From Spirosoma linguale DSM 74 (GTDB lineage Bacteria > Bacteroidota > Bacteroidia > Cytophagales > Spirosomataceae): a stretch of DNA of 64,000 bases. The DNA lies in assembly GCA_000024525.1 (NCBI GenBank), contig CP001769.1, positions 3,629,001 through 3,693,000 on the forward strand, read 5' to 3'. The notes under the pieces were generated by a model. The model saw only the letters and a list, made by a program, of their open reading frames with translations, was not told the origin of the DNA and made no database searches. The first letter of the stretch is position 1. Every line of letters starts with the position of its first letter. The position numbers and the translations under genes were made by a program. Below are positions 7,764 through 18,366 of the stretch, piece by piece.

Positions 7764-9452
7764 TCACTTAATCGCTTCTTCTACCGGGTTACCGATACAC
7801 CCGCTTGGCTCCAGCAGACCGAGTAGGGCGGTGATGGTTGGAGCGATGTCATGGATATGTGTCCGGCGAAGGGTTTGCCCCGGTCGAACGCCCCAACCGT
7901 AAAGCAAAAAGGGTACGTGCGTATCGTAGGCATAGGTTGTGCCGTGGGTTGTGCCTTTGTTACGCCCTTCAAGCCAACCGGGTTGCTGCATGACATAAAA
8001 ATCACCGCTGCGGTTAGGATGATACACATTCCGGAACAGGTTTTCCTGCAATGTGGGTAATGCCTCTGCGCCAAGGTTATGCAGATTGACAACGTTAACT
8101 ACCGCTTTCTGCTTGAGCAACACGGAGCGAAGCAGTTCGTAAACATCCTGCATGGCGACCTTCTTCTCCGTCAGCAGCGCATGGTTGAGATAAATCTGCT
8201 GATTCATGTACGATAGCACCCACTGCCCGGGTCCATATGCCTTTTCGAGGGTCGACTTTACCACTTCACCAACCTCGCCGTAGCCCCGCACACCGGCCGG
8301 AATCCGATTCTGTTGCAGAAAACCCGGCGCATCGACAACACCATGATCCGCCGATAAAAACGCTACCCACTGCCCTTTACCAACGCTCGCATCCAGTTGA
8401 TTGAACAAGTCAGCCAACTGGCGGTCCAGCCGAATGTATTGATCTTCGGTTTCAATAGCGTGTGTACCAAACGCGTGGCCAATATAATCGGGTGACGAAA
8501 AACTCACGCATAACATATCGGTTACATTGCCCTGCCCCAGCTTCTCTTCCTTAAGGGCCGCCAGTGCAAACTCTTTCGTGATTTCATCCCCATAAGGGCT
8601 TGTTCGCAGGGGTTCGTATTTACTACCACCCGCCTGAATGGCAAACGCGTGCGGAAAAACAGACTTTGTCTCACCGGCTAATACAGTTTCATAAGGTTCA
8701 TCGTCCTGCGTGCTTTCTGTATACTGGCTTAGGGGCAGTGTCGTTTCCCACGTTTGGCTTAAATACTTATCAGACAGTTTTCGGGCATTGAACGCCTGTA
8801 CCCACTGCGGCAACTCATTCTGATAAAATGTACTACTGATGAAATTGCCATCTTTGGAGTCGTACCAGTAAGCCGCATTGGCCGCATGACCAGCCGGTAA
8901 AATAGCGCCCCGGTCCTTTAAAGCAATTCCAATAACTTTAGCCCGACCATCGGTGGCGAGTTTCAGTTGATCGCCGATGGTGGTGACGAGCAAATTACGG
9001 GGCGACATTTTACCCGCCGTACCCGTATTTCCAACCGTTTTAACGGTTGTATCTTCTGCGCAATACAATAACCGGCCAATGTTTCGCTCGTAGAAATCAT
9101 TCCCAACAATACCGTTCAATGCGGGAGCCGAACCGGTATAAATAGCGGCATGACCGGGACCGGTATAAGTTGCGGCATAATGGTAATGGTTGTTTCGAGC
9201 GTTGAACCCACCGTCCATCATTCGGCGAAAACCACCAGCGCTGAACTTGTTGTAATAGCGGTATAAGTAATCATACCGCATTTGATCAACAACGATTCCG
9301 ACTACAAGTTTGGGGGTTGCCAGCCGTTTACCCGGCACCGGTTGTTGAGCAGACGTAACAGATTTCGCTGTACCCGGAAACGTTTTCTTAGGTTGTGCCA
9401 GGGTCGCGGTAGAGACCATTGACACCAGCAAGACAGGGATAATCAGGCGCAT
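7764..9452 (-). CDS. PafA-like alkaline phosphatase superfamily enzyme, secreted
   Basis: This 562-residue exported phosphomonoesterase has a signal peptide at about 1-19 (VSTATLAQ). Metal and catalytic motifs of the PafA type are visible: D56 in GIVVDQMRYD, a nucleophilic Thr in ATYTGPGHA at about 95-102, Asn in IVGNDFYE, the Lys/Arg pair in KDRGAI, DYIGHAFG, SADHGV, and the His in THVPFLLYG. The K-x-R pair distinguishes PafA-type monoesterases from other family members. Expected location is the periplasm or outer membrane, releasing phosphate from organic phosphates. A TAnnTTTG element lies 35 bp upstream on the minus strand. It is convergent with birA. Confidence 0.9.
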   Translation of the reverse strand: MRLIIPVLLVSMVSTATLAQPKKTFPGTAKSVTSAQQPVPGKRLATPKLVVGIVVDQMRYDYLYRYYNKFSAGGFRRMMDGGFNARNNHYHYAATYTGPGHAAIYTGSAPALNGIVGNDFYERNIGRLLYCAEDTTVKTVGNTGTAGKMSPRNLLVTTIGDQLKLATDGRAKVIGIALKDRGAILPAGHAANAAYWYDSKDGNFISSTFYQNELPQWVQAFNARKLSDKYLSQTWETTLPLSQYTESTQDDEPYETVLAGETKSVFPHAFAIQAGGSKYEPLRTSPYGDEITKEFALAALKEEKLGQGNVTDMLCVSFSSPDYIGHAFGTHAIETEDQYIRLDRQLADLFNQLDASVGKGQWVAFLSADHGVVDAPGFLQQNRIPAGVRGYGEVGEVVKSTLEKAYGPGQWVLSYMNQQIYLNHALLTEKKVAMQDVYELLRSVLLKQKAVVNVVNLHNLGAEALPTLQENLFRNVYHPNRSGDFYVMQQPGWLEGRNKGTTHGTTYAYDTHVPFLLYGWGVRPGQTLRRTHIHDIAPTITALLGLLEPSGCIGNPVEEAIK

Positions 9453-9486
9453 AAGCCGTTTTTATAAAATAATTGAGAGACTTCGG

Positions 9487-9494
9487 CAAATGTA
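9487..9494 (-). promoter_or_regulatory. TACATTTG -7 element for the PafA-like phosphatase
   Basis: The complement of CAAATGTA reads TACATTTG, matching TAnnTTTG, 35 bp upstream of the start at 9452. No good -33 box was found. Confidence 0.4.
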
Positions 9495-9653
9495 CAAACA
9501 AATTGTCCGGTCAGCGAAGGGACTAAATTAAGGGACAGTAAACTCATTTTAATGAAACCTTATAGGCCTATAACTCGTATTGGTTATCAGTTAGTCACGC
9601 ACTAACACGCTTTGCCGGTTAGATTAATCGGACAGATACGTTTTTTGTACTCT

Positions 9654-10463
9654 ATGATTTACTTAACAAGTCCGGCCACGGTAGCACTGACGGCTTTACT
9701 TTTTTTTATCGCTATTTTCGGACGCTACGTTCTTTTTTCGTTGGGGTTCTGGTGGCTATTCAACGTCTCGCTGAAAGAGCAGTTTGCTCACCGGGCGGTT
9801 CAGACGCGCCCCCGGAAAGCCGGGCAGGATTGGCATGAAATAGGCTGGTCGGTTGTTACATCGCTGATTTTTACGGGTATTGCAATTGGGGTCATCTACG
9901 CCTACCAGCTTGGCTATACCCAGATTTATACCGATATACATGCCTATCCATTACTGTGGTATCCGGCCAGCATTCTGTTAGTACTCTTCATTCATGAGAC
10001 GTACTACTATTGGCTGCACCGATGGATGCACCGGCCGGGCGTTTATAAACTGGTTCACAAAACCCACCACGACAGCATTACAACCTCGCCCTGGACCGCC
10101 TTTTCGTTTCATCCGACCGAAAGCACATTACAGGCAATTGTCATTCCGGCCCTTACATTCATTTTACCGCTGCACATATCAGCAGTAGGGCTTATTTTGA
10201 TAATTATGACCATGTCGAGCGCCATAAATCACCTGAATACAGAAATTTATCCGCAGGATTTTAACCGGCACTGGCTGGGTCGATGGCTCATTGGAGCAAC
10301 CCACCATAGTCTTCATCATACCCAGTTCAGGTTCAATTACGGCCTATATTTCACCTTCTGGGACAAATGGATGAACACCGAAAGCCCGGACTATCATCGC
10401 TTGTTTGGGGAGAAGAGTAAGAAAACAGTAGGATCAGTAGTAGAAGCGAGGAGTGAAGAGTGA
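9654..10463 (+). CDS. Sterol desaturase/fatty acid hydroxylase family membrane protein
   Basis: This ~269-residue integral membrane di-iron enzyme of the fatty-acid hydroxylase superfamily adds hydroxyl groups to lipids or carotenoids. The histidine clusters are present in order: HETYYYWLHR then MH, HKTHHDS, a central HLN, and HHSLHH near the C-terminus. Transmembrane stretches surround them. ATG at 9654 is preferred over an in-frame TTG at 9612, because the first hydrophobic helix begins soon after it. The final residues (VVEARSEE and stop) are encoded by the left flank of the palindromic repeat at 10441-10530, so the tail is probably not conserved. Substrate is unknown. Confidence 0.85.
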   Translation: MIYLTSPATVALTALLFFIAIFGRYVLFSLGFWWLFNVSLKEQFAHRAVQTRPRKAGQDWHEIGWSVVTSLIFTGIAIGVIYAYQLGYTQIYTDIHAYPLLWYPASILLVLFIHETYYYWLHRWMHRPGVYKLVHKTHHDSITTSPWTAFSFHPTESTLQAIVIPALTFILPLHISAVGLILIIMTMSSAINHLNTEIYPQDFNRHWLGRWLIGATHHSLHHTQFRFNYGLYFTFWDKWMNTESPDYHRLFGEKSKKTVGSVVEARSEE

Positions 10464-10530
10464 GGAGTTGCTGACGCCAGTAGTATTCTCGCGTCAGCAA
10501 CTCCTCGCTTCTAACTCCAAACTCCTACAT
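10441..10530. repeat. Copy 2 of the dispersed palindromic element
   Basis: The 45-bp core at 10462-10506 (16-bp arms GAGGAGTTGCTGACGC and its complement, loop CAGTAGTATTCTC) is identical to 7693-7737. The flanks are related but differ by gain or loss of a 7-nt GAGGAGT-type unit: one extra before the core, one fewer after. Like copy 1, it lies between two convergent genes and overlaps the upstream gene's stop. Confidence 0.9.
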
Positions 10531-10542
10531 ACTGACACTGGC

Positions 10543-11517
10543 CTACTTACTCCGGTCAATTGTATACTGAACCAGTTTGTGAAGGGAGGAGCGATAGACG
10601 GAATCGGGGAAATCATTTAATAGTGCCTGAGCCTGAGCCACGTAGTCGTTCATTGCTCCGGTAGCGTACTCAATGCCACCGGACTTTTTCACAAAGTCGA
10701 TTACTTCATTAACTTTTTTCGGCTTCTCGCTTTCGTTCTTGATGATATTGATGATTCGCCGTTTTTCCAGGTAACCCGCTTTGTTCAGGGCGTAGATAAG
10801 GGGCAGGGTCATCTTTTTCTCTTTGATATCGATACCCAGCGGCTTGCCCACTTCGGCTGTCCCGTAATCGAACAGATCGTCTTTGATCTGAAATGCAATG
10901 CCAACCTTCTCGCCGAAAGCATGGGCCTTCTCAACCACTTGCGGGTCTATACCAGCCGATCTGGCACCTACGGCGCAACAGGCGGCAATAAGTGAAGCCG
11001 TTTTCTGGCGAATGATCTCGTAGTATATATCTTCTGTGATGTCGAGCCGACGGGCTTTATAGAGCTGTAATAGCTCACCTTCGCTCAGCTCCCGCACGGC
11101 GGTGGACACAATCCGAAGCAGGTCGAAGTCGTTGTTATCGACAGACAGCAACAGCCCGCGCGACAGCAGATAGTCGCCCACCAATACGGCCACTTTGTTT
11201 TTCCAGAGTGCGTTGATGGAAAAAAAACCCCGACGATAGTTCGACTCATCGACCACGTCGTCGTGAACAAGCGTGGCGGTGTGGAGTAACTCAATTAACG
11301 ACGCTCCACGATAAGTGGCTTCTGTGATGGAACCGCATACACCGGCCATCAGGAACACAAACATTGGACGCAATTGCTTGCCTTTCCGCTTCACGATGTA
11401 ATTCATGATTTGGTCCAGCAGCATGACGTCGCTTTTCATTTGCCCTTTAAACTTCTGCTCAAATAAGTCCATTTCAGCAGCAATCGGGGCTTGTATCTCG
11501 GCGACGGTAATAGCCAT
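10543..11517 (-). CDS. Long-chain polyprenyl diphosphate synthase
   Basis: This ~324-residue trans-isoprenyl diphosphate synthase extends an allylic diphosphate with isopentenyl diphosphate, here probably to the side chain of menaquinone. Both aspartate-rich motifs are present: DDVVDES after LVH (first) and DDLFDY after FQIK (second), as is the GKQLRP substrate motif. The ATG at 11517 gives MAITVAEIQAP; an in-frame ATG at 11535 would add six residues. The residues before the first motif (LLHTATLVH) favour a long-chain product, but the exact length is not readable. It is convergent with the hydroxylase across the palindromic repeat. Confidence 0.9.
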   Translation of the reverse strand: MAITVAEIQAPIAAEMDLFEQKFKGQMKSDVMLLDQIMNYIVKRKGKQLRPMFVFLMAGVCGSITEATYRGASLIELLHTATLVHDDVVDESNYRRGFFSINALWKNKVAVLVGDYLLSRGLLLSVDNNDFDLLRIVSTAVRELSEGELLQLYKARRLDITEDIYYEIIRQKTASLIAACCAVGARSAGIDPQVVEKAHAFGEKVGIAFQIKDDLFDYGTAEVGKPLGIDIKEKKMTLPLIYALNKAGYLEKRRIINIIKNESEKPKKVNEVIDFVKKSGGIEYATGAMNDYVAQAQALLNDFPDSVYRSSLHKLVQYTIDRSK

Positions 11518-11760
11518 GAAGAAGTTATCAGTCAATAGCCGTAGTCAATTAGCAGGAAGCGCAGGCTATTGCTTATAATAATGACTCTCGACTAAATTTC
11601 CAGCAAGTATAGTAAGGAAAGTGCAGACGCCGAAAAAGCGTTTTAGAAAACAGGGCGTCGGTTTCATAACTATCCGTGTGTCAATTCGTTTTGATTATTA
11701 GTTGAAAAACATCAACTTTCCACTCTTATGATCTTATAACGCTACCTGCTATAGGTGTAT

Positions 11761-12756
11761 ATGATTGACAACCCTACCCCGCCCCTTCCCCATCCGGCAG
11801 CTATTTCCACCACGCCCCAGTCGTCCATGCGGGCTCTCGTCCTGGGCGGGGGGTCACTTAAAGGAGCATTTCAGGTAGGGGCCGTAATGGCTCTTTTCGA
11901 GTCAGGTTTTGTACCCGATCAGCTTTATGGTATTTCGGTGGGTAGTCTGAACGCTACCTTTATTGCCCACGAAGCTGCGCGTCAGCAAGCGGCAACCGGA
12001 CACGTTGACTGGGAAAAAGTCGGTAAGTTTTTAATTGAATTCTGGATTCGGAACATCACAAAACCCGACGATGTAGCCGTTATTCGTTCACGCTTCCGAA
12101 TGGGATACGATACGGTTATGAGCCGTTTTGATGGCTTACTGGATAACTCTCCCATCCAGAATCTGATTCGGAATACTATAGACGTTGAAGCGCTGAAAAC
12201 GGGGCCGGTAAAACTGAAAGTTGGGGCTGTCGATATTATCGAAGGCGACATGTGCTATGCCGACGCCAATGATCCTAATTTCCTGGATTACGTCTATGCC
12301 AGCAGCTCACTCCCGTTCCTGATGCCGGCCGTGCAAATCGGGGGCGACCACCGACGGGCCTTTCTGGATGGCGGGCTACGCGAAGTGGCTCCACTGCGGG
12401 TAGCGATTGAAGATGGTGCCACAGAAATTGCCTGTGTTGCGTGTCACGCCAAGAAAATCTACAACGAAAAGTTCAATTACCGAAACCTGCTGAACCTCAT
12501 GGACCGGGTAAAAGACATTACGGTGAATCAATTGGTAAACAATGACATTGCCTGGGCCGAGCGCTTTGCCAGCCGGGAACACCTCCACGGGCGGGAACTG
12601 GACCTGACGATCATTCGCCCCACCGAACCGCTTTCCCTTAACCTGATGAAGTTTACCTCCGACGACATAGGCCGAATGATCGTACAGGGATATCAGGCCG
12701 GAACAGACATGCTAAAGATAAATAGAAAGAAAGGGGGGCCGACTGTGCTTCCTTAA
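11761..12756 (+). CDS. Patatin-like phospholipase
   Basis: This ~331-residue lipid acyl hydrolase has a Ser-Asp dyad. The glycine-rich oxyanion segment GGGSLKGAFQVGAV is followed by the nucleophile elbow GISVG (Ser about 59) and the catalytic Asp in LDGG (about 203). No signal peptide is visible, so it is probably cytoplasmic. ATG 11761 is preferred over GTG 11755. The gene ends exactly at the base before the stop codon of the convergent MBL-fold gene, with no intergenic DNA and no hairpin, unlike most convergent pairs in this window. The physiological lipid is unknown. Confidence 0.9.
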   Translation: MIDNPTPPLPHPAAISTTPQSSMRALVLGGGSLKGAFQVGAVMALFESGFVPDQLYGISVGSLNATFIAHEAARQQAATGHVDWEKVGKFLIEFWIRNITKPDDVAVIRSRFRMGYDTVMSRFDGLLDNSPIQNLIRNTIDVEALKTGPVKLKVGAVDIIEGDMCYADANDPNFLDYVYASSSLPFLMPAVQIGGDHRRAFLDGGLREVAPLRVAIEDGATEIACVACHAKKIYNEKFNYRNLLNLMDRVKDITVNQLVNNDIAWAERFASREHLHGRELDLTIIRPTEPLSLNLMKFTSDDIGRMIVQGYQAGTDMLKINRKKGGPTVLP

Positions 12757-14016
12757 TTAGGATTTCGATTTATAGGGTCCATAAATTGCTTTCACGGTGT
12801 AAGTCTCATCATTGTCATCCAGTACAATAACCCGGTATGATTTTCCACCGGGTTCAACCCGTATGATCACATGTCCTGACTGGCTTTTTAATCGGGGCAA
12901 GAAATCATGGATAGCCGTTTTTGCCTCTGGAAGCAGGTTCGTGGCGAACACATCCCGCTTATCGGAATAAATTTCTTCTGAGAAAAGGCGCCCGAGCACA
13001 TCAGGGGCCGGATGAGACGATGCCCAGGCTGGGATCACAAAAACGCGGGGTTGCAAACTTGCCAGTAGTGCCCCATTTTCAGAATCAGCGTAGCCATGGT
13101 GATCAAGCAGTTGCACGTCGACTGGCCCAAGGACGCTTGCCATTGGCGTTTCAACGTCGTGCCAGGCAGGTGATCCAAACTGTAGAACACCCTGAATGTC
13201 TCCGCCGGAAAAGTAAGTAAACTTGCCATACCGAAGCTGAAACGCAATGCTGCACATATTCTCGTTTGGATACTCGGTCGCTTGCAGGGTTTTCAGATCA
13301 GGGAACAGTAATCGTGTTTTGTCTCCGTCACCCGTCCACATGGCTCCGTTAACCATCAGGTTTCTGATGTCCACCGGGTACTTCCTGTGCAGATCCGGTT
13401 GTTTAACAAACGTAATCTGATTCTTTAATCCGGAGGCAAACCGCTCGGCAATCAGACCCTTATGCTGAACCTGCCAATTAAGAAATCGACGGTAGTTGAT
13501 GACCATCGAATCATTGTCAAATGGACGAGGATAACTGTAATCCGGCCAGCCCCGGTCCAGTATTTTGCGAATCGGAATGTATTCGCCTACTTCAGTAATG
13601 CCCGCTAATACGTACCCGCCTTTCCCACGTTTTGTCACGTGTGCCGGTGTCCCCATGTGGTCATCGTGAAAATGCGTGATGATGGCGTAATCAAGGATAG
13701 GGTTACCCTGAAAACGCAGCGCATTCCGCACATAACGCGCAATCCATTCACCAGCCTGACGGTCATTGCCGGGCTTCACTGGAATGTTTCTAGGTTTATT
13801 CGTTCGCCAGTCGTGGGAGTTTATAGCACCGGCATCGGCCAAAAGTGTTGTTCCGTCGGGCAACACCATGAGTGTAGCATTACCCTGACCGGTATTGATA
13901 TGATGAATATCAAGTTGACCGGTATGCCAGACAGGCAGTGGTTTTCCTACCCATTGTGCCTGCGTTGAAAATCCTACAAAAAAAATCAGGTAAACTGACA
14001 GTCGGGCGAGTTGCAT
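12757..14016 (-). CDS. Secreted MBL-fold metallohydrolase (ComEC/Rec2-like)
   Basis: This 419-residue metallo-beta-lactamase-fold protein has a signal peptide (about 1-20, GFSTQAQ). The zinc motif THFHDDH is at about 114-120 (H115, H117, D119, H120), preceded by the GQGNATLMVLPDG segment typical of the ComEC C-terminal hydrolase group. A later LLDHHGYADSENG resembles the second half of that active site. There are no ComEC membrane helices, so this is a stand-alone exported hydrolase. It lies 15 bp downstream of the glycerophosphodiesterase gene on the same strand and is probably co-transcribed with it. Substrate is unknown; a nucleotide or phosphodiester would fit the family. Confidence 0.8.
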   Translation of the reverse strand: MQLARLSVYLIFFVGFSTQAQWVGKPLPVWHTGQLDIHHINTGQGNATLMVLPDGTTLLADAGAINSHDWRTNKPRNIPVKPGNDRQAGEWIARYVRNALRFQGNPILDYAIITHFHDDHMGTPAHVTKRGKGGYVLAGITEVGEYIPIRKILDRGWPDYSYPRPFDNDSMVINYRRFLNWQVQHKGLIAERFASGLKNQITFVKQPDLHRKYPVDIRNLMVNGAMWTGDGDKTRLLFPDLKTLQATEYPNENMCSIAFQLRYGKFTYFSGGDIQGVLQFGSPAWHDVETPMASVLGPVDVQLLDHHGYADSENGALLASLQPRVFVIPAWASSHPAPDVLGRLFSEEIYSDKRDVFATNLLPEAKTAIHDFLPRLKSQSGHVIIRVEPGGKSYRVIVLDDNDETYTVKAIYGPYKSKS

Positions 14017-14031
14017 ACAGCGGTTGATGAA

Positions 14032-14901
14032 TTAAAATAAAACGGATACATCAATCGGGCGGTCCGTAGTAATAATGTCGCCACCTTGCCGGACTATTTC
14101 TCGATAGCCGCCAGCCGCTTCCGTCATCGGTTTTTCATCCAGTTGTTCGGTGCCATATGTACCAACAGAGGCTAGAACCCCGAGTTTGTGAAGCCTTTCG
14201 TAAAATAAAACCGGCTGAAGTTTCTGAGGAGTCAGCGCAATTAATCGCTGTCCGGAAACCAGTTGACTTGTTTCAAATCGGTTTAGGTCGGCCATATTAT
14301 TAACCCCAACGGCCAGCCAAAGCGTTGGATATTGAGCCCGAACGCGCTGTGCTTCGGCCATTGAGTAACAGATAACAAAAACCGAATGCACGGCCCGGTG
14401 TTTTGCTACTTCGTTCATCACCCTAAGCGGGTCTGTTCCAGGTTTTACATCCAAGGCCAGCATATATCGATTGCGGTTCCAAAGCAGGATGTCTGTAAAT
14501 GTCGGTATAGATTGCTCTGTCAGAGCTCCAGATAGCGTTTTGAGTTTAACGTTGGCTAGTTCGGTCAAAGTTCGTTCAGCAACGGCCCCTTTCCCGTCAG
14601 ATTCCCGGTCTAAGGTGGCATCGTGAAGCAGTACAAAGTTGCTGTCTGCGGTCATGCGCACATCCATCTCTATGATGACGTCAGGAAGCTTTTGCGCGGT
14701 TTTGGTAAATGTTACAATAGAGTTTTCCGTATCAGACGGGCCGGGACCGCCCCGATGTGCCAGAACAAGCGGGTGTTTACGAGCGCTTTTTAACGAAAAA
14801 AACGAATCGACCGTCTGGCTGTTTTGAAATCGGCTCAGCCGTTGTGCCATTGTCCCGTTTATCACGAAGAGAAGCACGAGTACAACTAGTTTGGTTTTCA
14901 T
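14032..14901 (-). CDS. Glycerophosphodiester phosphodiesterase, exported
   Basis: This 289-residue GDPD-family TIM-barrel enzyme has a signal peptide (cleavage near TMAQ at about 17-20). Catalytic features are visible: LAHRGG (H49, R50), ENS with E59, EMDVRMTADS, and LLHDATLDRES with the second histidine. The family hydrolyses glycerophosphodiesters to glycerol-3-phosphate and an alcohol. It probably works in the periplasm and forms a two-gene unit with the MBL-fold hydrolase downstream. A terminator at 14922-14957 separates it from the upstream TonB receptor gene, so separate initiation is likely. Confidence 0.88.
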   Translation of the reverse strand: MKTKLVVLVLLFVINGTMAQRLSRFQNSQTVDSFFSLKSARKHPLVLAHRGGPGPSDTENSIVTFTKTAQKLPDVIIEMDVRMTADSNFVLLHDATLDRESDGKGAVAERTLTELANVKLKTLSGALTEQSIPTFTDILLWNRNRYMLALDVKPGTDPLRVMNEVAKHRAVHSVFVICYSMAEAQRVRAQYPTLWLAVGVNNMADLNRFETSQLVSGQRLIALTPQKLQPVLFYERLHKLGVLASVGTYGTEQLDEKPMTEAAGGYREIVRQGGDIITTDRPIDVSVLF

Positions 14902-14921
14902 GACATTTATGAATTAAAAGA

Positions 14922-14957
14922 AAAATCCCCCGTCACAGTACCTGTGCGGGGGATTTT
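14922..14957 (-). terminator. Intrinsic terminator of the Oar-like receptor gene
   Basis: AAAATCCCCCG at 14922-14932 pairs with CGGGGGATTTT at 14947-14957, with an inner CACAG/CTGTG stem. On the minus strand the hairpin is followed by a T-rich run. Confidence 0.88.
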
Positions 14958-14976
14958 CCTTTACTCAATAGTTTAC

Positions 14977-17900
14977 TTAGAATGAGTAACGAACGCCAAG
15001 CTGTGCCTGCCAAACGTTATCAATCGTAATACTTTTCACAAATGAATCCTGTAGCAGAACCGTCTGACCGTTTACATTCTGTGTACCCAGACGATACGAA
15101 GGAACACCAGCAGCATTAGGCGTGCCAGAAACCAGAGATAATGGCTGTGTAGACGTGTTCGCATACCCTACACCCCATTTGTTGTTGAGCAGGTTACCAA
15201 CGTTCAGGATATCGGCCCGGAACTGGAGTGTATGGCGTGTGCCTTTAGCTCCCGTTGCGATGTAAAACTCCTGAATAGCGGTAAAATCAAACCGCGTTAA
15301 CCAGGGAGAGTAGCCACCGTTACGCTCAGCATACTGCCCACGACGAGTTTTCAGGTATTCATTATTGTTGATATAAGCGTCAAAAGCCGCTTGCTGTTGC
15401 TCTGGAGAGAACGTTTGTGCTGTAGCACCAGAACCTACTGTTAACGGTGCGAATGTCAATTCTGAAGCAGTCTTCGGTACATAAATCAGATCGTTTGTTG
15501 TCTGACCATCGCCGTTCAGATCACCACCCACAACATACGATACTTTGTAACCGCTGGTCGACTGTGTACCTAAGGTGAAGGTTGTCGATCCACCGAATTT
15601 CCCGCCGTAGTTCAGCCGATAGTTTACGTAACCAATGATCCGGTGACGCAGGTCGTTGTCAGCAAATGAAAGACCCAGGTAATTCTGCCCCTGTACCGTT
15701 GGGATGTTGGCCTGTACTGTGCTACCTACCGATTGTAAATCTCTGGCCAGACCATAGGTGTAGGCGAGCATACCTCCAAACCCATTCGATGTTGGCTTCT
15801 CAAGTTTAGCGGTGAAGGTATACGCATCACCCTGAGTCGAGTTTTTCAGAATAAAGGCATTTGTAATAGCCGTGTTATAGAAACGAGCTATGTTAACCGT
15901 GTTGTTAGCACCTGTGCCCGAACTAGCCACTCCTGACGCAGGGAAACGACCGCGGGTATCAGCACCGCTAAGCGTACGATCCGGTGCTTTCAGGTTAGCG
16001 TCGATATAGCGCAGACCCTGAAGTGTCTTGTTATAAATCACTTCAAGCGTTCCAACTAATCCCCATGGTAACCGTTGGTCAATGGCCAGGTTAGTTTTCC
16101 AAACAAGTGGGTACTTCAGGTTGGGATCCGTAGCATTGATAACGTAAGGTTGTAAATTCTCCAGTTTTACATTGGCTGGATCAGGTCTTACGGCAGCGGG
16201 TAATCTGCTGGGATCAGTAACGAATGGATAAGCGGTGCTATTATTAGCAGCAATTAAAGCTGTATTCACGCCATTATTCCCAAGCTGGTTAGACACCAGA
16301 ACTTCTGGAATACGAGATACAAAGAAACCACTACCTCCGCGTATCTGGGTCATTTTATCATTTTTCACATCCCAGTTGAAACCAACGCGGGGCGAAATCA
16401 ACAAACGTGCTTTGGGGAATGCACCTGTATTAACACCATAATTGGCATTATTCTCATCCCTAAACGTAAGGCGGGCAACAATTGGGTTATTGAAATCAGC
16501 CGCCGTCGAGTTATCGTACGCGAACAGATCAGCCCGGATACCAGCCGTCAGTTTAAAATTTGGCCTTACCTGGAATTCATCCTGAACGTATGCACTGTAG
16601 GTACTGCGGTGCAATGTCTGTAACGGCTCTGCACCACCTGGCAATAAAGAATAACGTAAGTTATACCGAGACACCGCAACAGGCGACGTTGTTGCGTTCG
16701 GATTATCTAATGCATATTGAGCGGCTGTTTTGAAGTCAGCAATTGAGTTATACACATAAACGCCATTCGAAGCCGGGAAGAATACGTTGTTCGATGTAAA
16801 CTTCTCATACGATAACCCAAGTGTCAGCGTGTGATTACCCGCAAAATAGCTGAAGTTATCCGTGATATTCAGTGTCGAATAATTTAGCTTGTTATTAGGT
16901 GTAAATGGGTCAAAACCAACCGTCGTGTAGGTCGTTCCGTCCTTTAAAATGTCAACCGTTGGAAAGATACCCGTTTTGTAAGTCCGGTCTTCAATTTGCT
17001 TATTGTAGGTAGCAACAAGCTTATTAGCAAATTTACCTCCAAACGTAGAGTTTAACTCAGCAGCAACAGACCGGGTGTTGTCAGCAATGATATAGCCCGT
17101 GTTTTCGCCGGAGATAGCCAGCGCAGAGTTGGTCCGGTTACCATTACCGGCGGTGTTACTACTGTTGCTATTACTGATAATCTGTCCCGACTCCGAATCG
17201 TGGTGTGAGTAACGTACCGACAGTTTATGATTGTCGTTGATGTTATAGTCCAGACGAATCAGCCCTTTCGTACTTTTCACGTCATTGTTGAAGTTATCAA
17301 AAGCACCCAGCGAGTAGTTGAATTTCGACTGCATGAATTGATTCAAGTCGGTCAGATCAGCTTCCGTTACCCGAGATACGTTACCGGTTGTACCCGCCCC
17401 GCGGTTCACTACCCAATCCAAAGCTGGCTGGCTGCTTTTGAACTGCTCTACGTTAGCGAAGAAGAACAGTTTGTTTTTGATGATCGGTCCACCAATCCGG
17501 AAACCGGTTGTTTTCTGATCAATCGTAACCGGTGGCAGATCTTTACCGTCAGCTTTTTTACCGGCTAAGCTGTTATTTCTGAACAGGTGATAAACCGAGC
17601 CAGAAAAATCGTTGGTACCGGAACGCGTCACGGCGTTGATGCTGGCACCCGAGAAACCCGTCTGACGAACGTCAAAGGGAGCAACGTTCAACTGAACTTC
17701 ATCCAGCGCGTCAAGCGATACAGCAGTCGTACCCGTCCGGCCACCAGCCGAAGCACTGTTGCCCAAGCCAAAACCGTTATTGAACACAGCACCGTCAATC
17801 GTAATATTGTTAAAACGGGCATCCTGACCACCAAACGACTGACCGTTACCATACGCATTGTATTTGGTAATATCAGCAATGGTACGACCCAGAGTTGGAA

Positions 17901-18366
17901 TTGTATTGATCGTTCCCCGGCCGTACGATGTAGCAGCACCGGTCCGGTTGGAACTGATAATACCATTTTGATTACCCGAAACAACGATTTCTGATAACTG
18001 CGTGCTGTTATCAGCCATTTTAAAACTTACATCCGAAGACGTACCCAGGTTAGTGAAAACACCTTCGGTTACCTGATCTTTGAACCCTACAAATGTGGCC
18101 GTTATTCTGAAAGGACCACCTACCCGCACACCCGGCAGCGTATAACGACCCGAAGCGTTTGTCGTTGTACCATAACGGCTACCCGACGGTTCATGCACAG
18201 CAACAACGGTAGCACCCGGTAAGGCCGCCCCTTTATCGTCCGTTACCAGCCCATTAATAACGGACGTCGTTACCTGTGCTATGGCTGCATTCCCACTGAG
18301 AACAGCCATTAGAATACTGCCGATTAGCACGAGCGCCAGTCGAAATTGCAGTAAATTTTTAGACAT
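14977..18366 (-). CDS. Oar-like TonB-dependent outer membrane receptor
   Basis: This ~1129-residue outer-membrane protein begins with a signal peptide (MSKNLLQF..., cleavage near AAIAQ). A carboxypeptidase regulatory-like beta-sandwich follows ([20 protein letters not shown]), then the TonB plug (ISSNRTG..., [18 protein letters not shown]) and a large barrel ending in an aromatic residue (LGVRYSF). These match the Oar/TonB receptors of Bacteroidota that lack a SusD partner, and indeed no susD lies next to it. The ATG at 18366 fits the signal peptide; an upstream ATG at 18408 would add a polar 14-residue extension. The ligand is unknown. It has its own terminator. Confidence 0.88.
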   Translation of the reverse strand: MSKNLLQFRLALVLIGSILMAVLSGNAAIAQVTTSVINGLVTDDKGAALPGATVVAVHEPSGSRYGTTTNASGRYTLPGVRVGGPFRITATFVGFKDQVTEGVFTNLGTSSDVSFKMADNSTQLSEIVVSGNQNGIISSNRTGAATSYGRGTINTIPTLGRTIADITKYNAYGNGQSFGGQDARFNNITIDGAVFNNGFGLGNSASAGGRTGTTAVSLDALDEVQLNVAPFDVRQTGFSGASINAVTRSGTNDFSGSVYHLFRNNSLAGKKADGKDLPPVTIDQKTTGFRIGGPIIKNKLFFFANVEQFKSSQPALDWVVNRGAGTTGNVSRVTEADLTDLNQFMQSKFNYSLGAFDNFNNDVKSTKGLIRLDYNINDNHKLSVRYSHHDSESGQIISNSNSSNTAGNGNRTNSALAISGENTGYIIADNTRSVAAELNSTFGGKFANKLVATYNKQIEDRTYKTGIFPTVDILKDGTTYTTVGFDPFTPNNKLNYSTLNITDNFSYFAGNHTLTLGLSYEKFTSNNVFFPASNGVYVYNSIADFKTAAQYALDNPNATTSPVAVSRYNLRYSLLPGGAEPLQTLHRSTYSAYVQDEFQVRPNFKLTAGIRADLFAYDNSTAADFNNPIVARLTFRDENNANYGVNTGAFPKARLLISPRVGFNWDVKNDKMTQIRGGSGFFVSRIPEVLVSNQLGNNGVNTALIAANNSTAYPFVTDPSRLPAAVRPDPANVKLENLQPYVINATDPNLKYPLVWKTNLAIDQRLPWGLVGTLEVIYNKTLQGLRYIDANLKAPDRTLSGADTRGRFPASGVASSGTGANNTVNIARFYNTAITNAFILKNSTQGDAYTFTAKLEKPTSNGFGGMLAYTYGLARDLQSVGSTVQANIPTVQGQNYLGLSFADNDLRHRIIGYVNYRLNYGGKFGGSTTFTLGTQSTSGYKVSYVVGGDLNGDGQTTNDLIYVPKTASELTFAPLTVGSGATAQTFSPEQQQAAFDAYINNNEYLKTRRGQYAERNGGYSPWLTRFDFTAIQEFYIATGAKGTRHTLQFRADILNVGNLLNNKWGVGYANTSTQPLSLVSGTPNAAGVPSYRLGTQNVNGQTVLLQDSFVKSITIDNVWQAQLGVRYSF

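Noticed and set aside
7669..10530. Insertion sequence or attachment site made by the two palindromes
   Set aside because: No transposase or integrase lies between or near them and the copies form no direct-repeat boundaries. The genes between are ordinary.
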